Made by a program: the position numbers and the translations under genes
Notes under the pieces: model-generated
What the model was told of the DNA's origin: nothing
Database searches by the model: none
What the model saw: the letters and a program-made list of their open reading frames with translations, nothing else
Assembly (NCBI GenBank): GCA_945861385.1
Contig: CAMAUI010000043.1
Location: 1-35,056 of the forward strand
Direction of reading: 5' to 3'
DNA length: 35,056 nt
From: Prosthecobacter debontii
Lineage (GTDB): Bacteria > Verrucomicrobiota > Verrucomicrobiia > Chthoniobacterales > Chthoniobacteraceae
In this document: positions 1 to 7,100 of the stretch, piece after piece
Layout: every line of letters begins with the position of its first letter
Position numbering within the stretch: the stretch's first letter is position 1

Positions 1-2
1 AG

Positions 3-1379
3 GTCATTGATTCCGTCGTCGCAGCGATCAAAGATCCCGGTGATAAAGACGGCGGAGCCGGCACTGGCGGCGCAAACCGCCCGGCCGGGCAACGCCCCGG
101 CGTCACGCAGAACACCAACAACCAGCAGACCGGCAACAACCGTTTTGGCAACTCCGGCGGCCTCGACGGCGGCAGCAATGCAGGCGCGCTCGGTGAATCA
201 CTCTCGACCAATGAGCAGCCCACAAACCCCACCTCGCAGCAGGTCGGCAAAAGCACCGTCATCGCAGATCCGTGGAGCAACAGCATCATCGTCGTCGGCA
301 CCGCGGAGGTGAAGCAGAAGGTCTCCGCGCTGCTCGACGAACTCGACGTGCGCCAGCCGCAGGTGATGATTCAGGTCATCATCGGCGAGCTCACGCTCAA
401 GAAAAACGAGCAGTTCGGCCTCGACTACATCCTGCGAAACGGCGGCGTCATTACCTCCTCCGGGGTTGGCGCTGGCACGGGGACACCCATCAATCCCGGC
501 ACCGGTGGCGGTACTGGCGGTGGCGGCACGACTGCCGCGGGCGGCGTCGTTGGCTACAACCAGTCCGGGCAGCCCGTGTTGAACCTCAACAACCTGCTCA
601 CGCAGCAAAACATCACCAAGATCCTCGCCGCCGGTTCCGGCGGACTCAGCGGCTTCGTCGCGGGAAGCGACGCCTTCACCGCCACGCTCACCGCCCTCGA
701 AACGTCGAACCGTTTCCGCGTCATCACCACACCGCGCATTTTCACCACAAACAACAAGCGCGCGATCATCACCAGTGGCGAGGAGGTGGCGGTGCCGACG
801 AACATCCAGAGCCAGTTCACCGGCACCGGAGCCACTGCGAACGGCATTACTTCCAACAGCTCGATCCAGTTCAAACCCATCGAACTCCGCCTCGAAGTCC
901 TCCCCCTCGTGAACAGCGAAAAGGAGGTCTCCCTCGAAATCGTGCAGAACGTCTCCGAGCGCGCCGGAACCACGCGCATTGACAACAACGACATCCCGAA
1001 CGTCTCCCGCCGCGCCCTCAAAACCTACGTGACCGTCCCCAACAACGGCACGCTCATCCTCGGGGGACTCATCAAGGACAGCCAGGATCGCACAAAGGGC
1101 GGCATCAACGGGCTCGTGAACCTCCCGTTGATCGGCCCGCTTTTCGGCAAGACCACCAAAGACAGGACCCGCACCGAACTCATCATCATGATGCGCCCCG
1201 TCGTGACAATGAACCCGCCGGAAGCCGTCGGCCTGCGCGAGAAAACCATGCAGTCCTTCAACATCCCGCCGGATCTTGACGCGGCCATCATGCCCGATGG
1301 CATCCGCGAAACCATCCCGCGCGCAAAAGTCGTCCGCCCCGCGCCCCGCGCAACAGTTCCGAGCCTTCGCAACCGCTAG
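3..1379 (+). CDS. gspD: Secretin, GspD/PilQ family (3' part; start lies left of the window)
   Basis: Outer-membrane secretin channel of a type II secretion or type IV pilus-like machine. The reading frame is open from base 3, so the first visible codon is internal; the first in-frame ATG/GTG in the window is not the real start. Visible order: end of an N-type domain, a Gly/Asn/Gln-rich linker (about residues 15-75), an N3-like segment (KSTVIADPWSNSIIVVGTAE), then the secretin domain with its C-terminal signature (VPNNGTLILGGLIKD, NLPLIGPLFG, ELIIMMRPVV). A Gly/Thr-rich insertion lies in the N3/secretin region at bases 465-560, as in the flexible loops of other secretins. The TAG stop directly abuts the ATG of the ATPase gene, so the two are surely one operon. 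The symbol is by family; a PilQ-type pilus secretin is possible. Confidence 0.9.
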   Translation, partial: VIDSVVAAIKDPGDKDGGAGTGGANRPAGQRPGVTQNTNNQQTGNNRFGNSGGLDGGSNAGALGESLSTNEQPTNPTSQQVGKSTVIADPWSNSIIVVGTAEVKQKVSALLDELDVRQPQVMIQVIIGELTLKKNEQFGLDYILRNGGVITSSGVGAGTGTPINPGTGGGTGGGGTTAAGGVVGYNQSGQPVLNLNNLLTQQNITKILAAGSGGLSGFVAGSDAFTATLTALETSNRFRVITTPRIFTTNNKRAIITSGEEVAVPTNIQSQFTGTGATANGITSNSSIQFKPIELRLEVLPLVNSEKEVSLEIVQNVSERAGTTRIDNNDIPNVSRRALKTYVTVPNNGTLILGGLIKDSQDRTKGGINGLVNLPLIGPLFGKTTKDRTRTELIIMMRPVVTMNPPEAVGLREKTMQSFNIPPDLDAAIMPDGIRETIPRAKVVRPAPRATVPSLRNR

Positions 1380-3092
1380 ATGAGCCAGCTCCCAGCTCTT
1401 CTCGACGCACTACTCTCCTCCGGGTGCGACGACACCACAGCCGCCGAACTCCTCTCCATCAAGCCCCCGTCCGGCAGCACCTGGACCGTCGAGGTGCTCA
1501 ACTCCGGCAAGGTGGACGAGACCAAACTCACCGAGGCACTCGGCCGCATCTTCCACACACCGGTCGAATCCATTGATCCCGCAAAAATTGACCGCGGCGC
1601 GCTCCAGCTCATCCCCGGCCGCTTCGTCTTCAAGCACCACATCCTCCCCATCGCCCAGGCCGAGGACGGCACCGTCACCGTCGCGACCTACGACGTCTTC
1701 AACCAGACCGCCCGCAAACTCTCCGCCCAGCAGCTCGCCGGAAAAAAAGTCCGCTGGCAGCTCACACCGCGCACCCACCTGCTCCGCGCGCTCCGCACCG
1801 CCTACGGCGTCGGCGCAGACGTCTTTGAGGAAATCCTCAAGAACAACCGCGCATTCGACGCCATCGAGCAGGACAGCGCGCTCGACATCACCAGCGACGA
1901 CCCCGAGGCCAGCGTCGTCAAATTCGTCAACCAGATCATTCGCGAAGCAATCACCGAGCGCGCCACCGACATCCACGTCGAGCCGCTCGAAAATGACCTC
2001 CGCATTCGCTACCGCATTGACGGCATCCTCCACCCCACCGCCGTCCCACCGCAGCTCCGCGTGCTGCAAAGCGCCATCATTTCCCGCCTGAAAGTGATGG
2101 CCCACATGGACATCGCCGAGCGCCGCCTCCCGCAGGATGGCCGCATCAACCTCACCACCCAGGCCGGCGCCATTGACGTCCGCGTCTCCACCATTCCCAC
2201 CGTCAACGGCGAATCCATCTCCCTCCGCCTCCTCTCGCGCACGGAGACACTCACCTTCGGTCTCGACCGCCTCGACATGGGCGAGAGGCAAATGGCGCAG
2301 ATGAAATCAATGCTCGGGCTGCCCAACGGAATCATCCTCGTCACCGGCCCCACCGGCTCGGGAAAATCCACCTCGCTCTACTCGTTCCTCTCCTCGATCA
2401 ACCAGCCCTCCCGCCGCATCATCACCGTCGAGGAGCCCGTCGAGTACCGGCTCCCCGGCATCTCGCAGATTGACGTAAAATCCGACATCGGCCTCACCTT
2501 CGCCAACGGCCTCCGCGCAATTCTCCGCCAGGATCCGAACATCGTCATGGTCGGTGAAATCCGCGATTTCGAGACTGCGGAAATCGCAATCCGCGCCGCC
2601 ATGACCGGCCACCTTGTTTTCTCCACCCTCCACACCAACGACGCCGTGGCCGGCATCACACGATTGCTCGACATGGGCATCGAGCCCTTCCTGCTCGCGA
2701 GCGTCGTCCGCTGCTTCCAGGCGCAGCGCCTCGTCCGCACCATCTGCGACGAATGCCGCACCGAGACCACCCACGATGCCGACTACCTCCGGGAGATTGG
2801 ATTTATCCAGCCGCCCGGCACGAAACTCTACAAGGGCAAAGGCTGCGACACCTGCCGCCAGACCGGCTATCGCGGGCGCCGCGCCATCTTCGAGGTCTGC
2901 CTCGTGAATGAAAACCTCCGCCGCATGATCATCCGCAAGGAAAGCGGCAGCTCACTCAAGGCCCGCGCCATGCAGGACGGAATGGAGACCCTCCGCCACG
3001 ACGGCTGGCGTCGCGTCCTCAAGGGCCAGACCACGGTCGAGGAAATCGTCCGCGTCACCCAGCAGGACGAGGACATGATCGAGACGAGTTGA
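1380..3092 (+). CDS. gspE: Type II secretion / type IV pilus assembly ATPase, GspE/PilB family
   Basis: Cytoplasmic hexameric ATPase that drives pseudopilus or pilus assembly. 570 residues, normal for the family. Order: N-terminal T2SSE_N/MshEN-like domain (about 30-145), linker, Asp-box region (ATDIHVEP, 196-202), Walker A GPTGSGKS (323-330), Walker B region NIVMVGEIRD (387-396), His box GHLVFSTLHTND (410-421) and a zinc-binding tetracysteine (C456, C459, C489, C492) typical of GspE/PilB and absent from PilT. ATG is used because it follows the secretin stop with no spacer; no Shine-Dalgarno motif precedes it. The last 70 codons plus the sequence after the stop are duplicated about 1.1 kb downstream. 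Whether it serves a GspE or PilB machine cannot be told from this window. Confidence 0.94.
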   Translation: MSQLPALLDALLSSGCDDTTAAELLSIKPPSGSTWTVEVLNSGKVDETKLTEALGRIFHTPVESIDPAKIDRGALQLIPGRFVFKHHILPIAQAEDGTVTVATYDVFNQTARKLSAQQLAGKKVRWQLTPRTHLLRALRTAYGVGADVFEEILKNNRAFDAIEQDSALDITSDDPEASVVKFVNQIIREAITERATDIHVEPLENDLRIRYRIDGILHPTAVPPQLRVLQSAIISRLKVMAHMDIAERRLPQDGRINLTTQAGAIDVRVSTIPTVNGESISLRLLSRTETLTFGLDRLDMGERQMAQMKSMLGLPNGIILVTGPTGSGKSTSLYSFLSSINQPSRRIITVEEPVEYRLPGISQIDVKSDIGLTFANGLRAILRQDPNIVMVGEIRDFETAEIAIRAAMTGHLVFSTLHTNDAVAGITRLLDMGIEPFLLASVVRCFQAQRLVRTICDECRTETTHDADYLREIGFIQPPGTKLYKGKGCDTCRQTGYRGRRAIFEVCLVNENLRRMIIRKESGSSLKARAMQDGMETLRHDGWRRVLKGQTTVEEIVRVTQQDEDMIETS

Positions 3093-3120
3093 CTGGACGA
3101 ATCACGGCACCCAAGTCGCC
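2879..3120. repeat. Direct repeat, left copy (end of gspE plus end of convergent gene)
   Basis: 242 bp that recur at 4023-4162. This copy is the functional end of gspE. After the TGA it carries 28 bp corresponding, on the minus strand, to the last codons (ATWVP-stop) of the giant lamin-tail gene whose intact end lies at 4144. The repeat therefore spans the ancestral gspE / lamin-tail junction. Confidence 0.93.
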
Positions 3121-3247
3121 CCATCGCTGCGCCGTAGCCGCTCCAGCACCAGTCCCTCGGATCGTCCACAATCCCCGCGCGCGCCCGGTTCAGGACGATG
3201 CAGGCCGCGACCACCGCCAGCGCCTCGCCACGCTTCACCAGCATGCC
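3116..3247 (-). pseudogene. Remnant of a REP-associated tyrosine transposase (RAYT, Y1_Tnp/IS200-like)
   Basis: The minus strand reads IVLNRARAGIVDDPRDWCWS followed by GYGAAMGR, which resembles the C-terminal part of RAYT transposases (pattern: hxLNPVRAGhVxDPxDYxWSSYxAhxG). The catalytic HUH and tyrosine region is absent, so this is a short dead fragment. The frame continues into the duplicated gspE/lamin-tail sequence, so the fragment was joined to it by the rearrangement. RAYTs are the proposed mobilisers of REP/REPIN palindromes; two candidate palindromes exist elsewhere in the window. The family call rests on motif recognition by eye. Confidence 0.6.
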
Positions 3248-3316
3248 CTTTGTAACTCCTCCCAAAACGTCCATACGAGACTTGCCCTGCCCGGTGGGTT
3301 GCGGCATTTTCACGGC

Positions 3317-3532
3317 ATGAGCACGCTCGCTGAAATCGAAGATGCCGTCCCGCAGTTATCCGCTGAAGAACTGGTGAAATTGGAGCGGTTCGTCCGCATG
3401 GCAAGACGGGGAAAAGACCGGGAGGCGGGAGCAAGCGTGTTTGATCTTCCGCCGCTCGATCTGGGCGGGATGCTGCGTCCGTTGGGCGACCGCGAGGAAT
3501 GGTATGACGAGATGCTGGAGGGGCGGGTGTGA
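3317..3532 (+). CDS. Antitoxin of a PIN-domain toxin-antitoxin pair
   Basis: 71-residue acidic protein beginning MSTLAEIEDAVPQLSAEEL, with a second helix rich in Arg/Lys and a C-terminal tail DREEWYDEMLEGRV. It resembles the small antitoxins paired with PIN toxins in Verrucomicrobiota and Cyanobacteria, where the C-terminal tail probably wraps the toxin active site (inference). ATG 3317 is chosen because the upstream extension of the frame runs through the repeat and RAYT remnant. The TGA overlaps the GTG of the toxin by four bases (GTGA), the usual coupling of such pairs. No DNA-binding fold can be assigned with confidence from so short a sequence. Confidence 0.75.
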   Translation: MSTLAEIEDAVPQLSAEELVKLERFVRMARRGKDREAGASVFDLPPLDLGGMLRPLGDREEWYDEMLEGRV

Positions 3533-3978
3533 CGCATGGCTTCGATACGAGCCTGCTGGTGGCCCACGAAGTGCCGTGCCATACGGACTACCCCGGGGTG
3601 CGCGCGCGATTGAGCACGCTTCGGGCAACAGGCGACCGATTCGCCATCGCTTCGCAGGTCGTGACCGAATTTGTTCACATCGTGACCGATGCCCGGCGTT
3701 TTAGTGCGCCACTGACCATGGAACTGGCGCTCAACCGCGCAATGGCATGGTGGAATTCACCGGAGACTGAACGAATCGAACCTGACGATGACGCGGTGAA
3801 GTGGTTCCTCGAAGCAATGGTACGGCATCAACTTGGGCGGAAGCGCGTGCTCGATACGATGCTTGCCGCGACCTATCGCAGTGCGGGAGTCACATCGCTC
3901 CTGAAGCTGAACGCGGCGGATTTCGCGGTCTTCGGTGAGTTCGCGTGCCTGGGCTCTGCGGCGGCACCAACCCCCTGA
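3529..3978 (+). CDS. PIN-domain ribonuclease toxin, VapC-like
   Basis: 149-residue PIN protein, probably a Mg-dependent endoribonuclease held in check by the upstream antitoxin. The expected acidic residues are in place: D6 in GFDTSLLVAH, E47 in VVTEFVHI, D109 in RVLDTMLAAT and D131 in LNAADFAVFG, the last two within the typical C-terminal PIN pattern. Start is GTG at 3529, overlapping the antitoxin stop. The pair sits between two copies of the gspE end, so it arrived as cargo of a rearrangement. Its length is slightly above the usual 130-140 residues because of a non-conserved Ala/Pro tail. Activity is inferred from intact motifs. Confidence 0.87.
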   Translation: MTHGFDTSLLVAHEVPCHTDYPGVRARLSTLRATGDRFAIASQVVTEFVHIVTDARRFSAPLTMELALNRAMAWWNSPETERIEPDDDAVKWFLEAMVRHQLGRKRVLDTMLAATYRSAGVTSLLKLNAADFAVFGEFACLGSAAAPTP

Positions 3979-4022
3979 TGCGGCTGGCGGGTCCAACAAT
4001 CTGTCCCCTTTTCTACTCTCGT

Positions 4023-4162
4023 CCGCGCCATCTTCGAGGTCTGCCTCGTGAATGAAAACCTCCGCCGCATGATCATCCGCAAGGAAATCGTCCGCGTCAC
4101 CCAGCAGGACGAGGACATGATCGAGACGAGTTGACTGGACGAATCACGGCACCCATGTCGCC
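4023..4162. repeat. Direct repeat, right copy with 102-bp in-frame deletion
   Basis: Matches 2879-3120 with one substitution (A at 3114 versus T at 4156) and one 102-bp gap. The missing piece equals gspE codons 521-554. The gap ends lie at the 6-mer AGGAAA, present at both 2938 and 3040 in the left copy and once here, so the loss looks like deletion between short direct repeats. The copy has no gspE start; it is a dead 3' fragment. Its right end is the true end of the lamin-tail gene. Confidence 0.93.
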
Positions 4163-7100
4163 CGCAGTTTAAGGAAGCGATGGGGTTCCGCTGATGCGTA
4201 GTCAGTCACAGTCACAGGGATTAACCCGGCGGTGGCGGCACCGAATGCGACACTGCCGGTCCAGCTTGAACCGAATGACTTCGAGGCAATCGTCGTCCAG
4301 GGCCCGGCAGGCTCGTTCGCCGCGAGAATTTCGATCAGTGTATCGGGGAAGCCCTGGCCCTGAGCGGCGGCATTATTTTCCGGCAGTGCGAAACTCAGCG
4401 TGGCGTGGTCGGCGGAGATGCCGGGGACGGGCTGGCCGGCGGCACCATCCCTGCCGCTGTTGCTGGCGGGGTTCATTCCGAGAGTGAATTCCATGAGCGC
4501 GGGCACGCTGTCCATGTCGTCGTCCGCAAGCACAGTGGGTGCGGCATTGAGCGTCATCCAGCCGCTGAAAGCGTCGGTGCGCGCACTGCTGCCCGCAGGA
4601 GTGCCGCCGAGGGGCGTGGCCACCCAGGTGCCGGCGTCCCCCCAATTTTCGGGAGGCGTGGTGAGCGGCGTCGCAACCACGATGGCCCTGCCACCGCCGT
4701 TGGCGGCCGGATGCCAGTCATTGCGATAAGCGAAGGTGTGCAAGTTCACGCTGAAGGGAGCCGGAAGACTCAGGCCGAGAGTCTCCCCGCTGTTAGCGAG
4801 TTCGCCCGTGTAAACACCCGCGACCAGAGGGGCGTTGCCGTAGCGCGCGCGAAACTTCGCGAGGTTCGCGCAGACGATGGCTGTCTCACCGACATTCAGC
4901 GTGGCCGCTGGAAATGTGAAATTGATTCCCTGCGCGAATGTCACCCCTTCGAGCGCCAGCGGGGCTGCACCCGTGTTCGTGAATTCCACGTAGTCGAATT
5001 CGTTTCCACCGATCGCGTTGAACATGATCTGCGTGATCCGCAGCCCGTTGATCAGCGCCTGCGCGTTTTCATGGGCGGGTGCGATCGCCCCTGGGGAAGC
5101 CGTCGCCGCCATCCAGTTGATGTAGTCATTCCCGTAGTCTCTCTCGGAAATTCTGGTCAGCGAAGGCCCTCCACCATCGGGACTCGCGGGCCATGGGAGG
5201 GCGTCGTCGAAATTTATGCGATCCACTCTCACGTATTGAAGGACGTTGAGCGGATCCACCGGGCCGGGGCGATCCAGTTGCAGGGTTTCCCCGCCATTGC
5301 TGAGGCTGCCGGTGATCCACTCGAACACTTTGGTGCCGGCGGGCACAGAGGCTCCGAAGACGGTGTTGAACAGCGTGAGGCTCTTGGTGACGACCACGCG
5401 CTCGCCGGGGGCCATGGTCAGCGGGGTGGCGGATGGGAATTCAAAATCAATGCCATCACTGATGCGCCATGCCTTCCCCTTGGCCGCGTCGTAAAGGGTG
5501 ACGGGGGCACTGCTGACATTGAGCAGCTCGATGTATTCCGCGTCGCCCGTGCCGGACCCGGCCGGGTTGTACATGATTTCAGAAATCACAACCGGCCCGA
5601 TTCGCGGGGCGCTGTTCGCAGCCCCAGGCGTGGGTGTTTTCATGGCGACGAAGTTATACGAATCGGTGCTGGATTTGTAGTAGGCGCCCAGCGACTCGCC
5701 CTCGGTGCTCGGGCCGAAGTCCTCCTTGCTTTGGTAGTCGGTGAGCTGGTCGTTGACTGCGGAACTGAGATAGACGGTCTCGCCGACATCGCTGAGTGCG
5801 AACGGGGTTATTTTATCCGGGTCAACGCTGGCGCTGCCGAAGTTGCTGCTTTCATAATAAACTTGGTAGCCGCCTGCGGGGATGATGGTGCCGGCTGGGA
5901 TGCGATACTTTTGGAGATTGGTGGCGTCGTCGCTGAGGAACCACCCGCCGATGTTGATGGGGGCGTTGGTACGGTTGCGAAGTTCGATCCAGTCGCTGGC
6001 GATGCCGGAGTTGGCGAGGATTTCGTTGACCACGACGGTTTCGCCGATGGTGAAAGGGTAGTTGTTGATGTCGTAGAGATACTGTGCGCCGATGTCCACG
6101 CGGCTGCCATCGGGGTCGAGGCTGTGGGCGGGGTCGCCTGCGTTGATGGCTGGCGATGTGGCCTGGAGTTGGAAGTTCAGGACGGTACTGTCCACGAACT
6201 GTGGGTCGGCCAGCAGGTTGTTTGCACCGGGGAGGGCGACGGTGTCGCTGAGGCTGTAGGAGGCGGTGAGGCTGGAGAAGCTGTCCACGGTCACGGGGGC
6301 CAGATCCGATTTGGAGATGATGGTGTTGGTAATGGTCGCCACCCCGCCGCCGTCGCCGAAATTTTTCTCGTACATCGCCAGGCCTGTATTGCAGGCGACG
6401 AAGGTGTTTTGATCCAATGTCACCGTGGATCCGTAGTCCTTGATGCCGACGCCGAGGTTGCAGCCGACGATGAGATTCTTGCGCAGTGTGACGCTGGATC
6501 CCTGGCCGACGGAGACTCCTTTGTCGGAGTTGAAAAAGATCATGTTCCCCTGGAGCAGGGCGTTGTTGCAGGCTTCGCCGATATCAATGCCATCGCTGTT
6601 GCTGCCCTGGAAGCGATAGATGCGGCAGTCTTCGATGATGCCGTTGTTCACGGCATCGAGATCAATGGCGTCGGTGTCCGGGGCGTTGTTGCCTCGAATC
6701 GTGCATCGCTGGATGAGAGCGGCGCCATTTTTCACGTGGATTCCGTCCCCCGTGAAGTCGGAGTGGAAGATGCTGTCGCGCAGGGTGCATGAGCCGCCAT
6801 ACAAATAGATGGTGAAATCGCACTCTTGGACATCCAGGAAATCCGCGATGAGCGTGGCGTAGCGCCCGGTGATGGCGGAGTTGTAAAGCACAGGGTCGTA
6901 TCCCTTGGTTGCGCCCCGGACGATGAGGTGGGCGAAGTTCGACGGGCCGCTGCCGTTTTCGAGGCTGATTGCCCCCCAACGGTCACCATTTCGCCCTGTG
7001 ATTGTCACTTTCTGGGCCGCAGTTCCGGCGATGTTGAGGATGCCTTGCACGCGGATGTTGCGCAGTGCGGGCATATTGATGGTGACGCCGGGCTGGATCG

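Noticed and set aside
3089..3316. 147-codon version of the antitoxin starting inside the gspE end
   Set aside because: The upstream part runs antisense through the RAYT remnant and repeat; the shorter start gives a family-like N-terminus.
4405..6792. 795-codon plus-strand open frame across the lamin-tail gene
   Set aside because: Antisense shadow of a gene with clear domains; composition is Gly/Arg/Asp noise with no recognisable fold.
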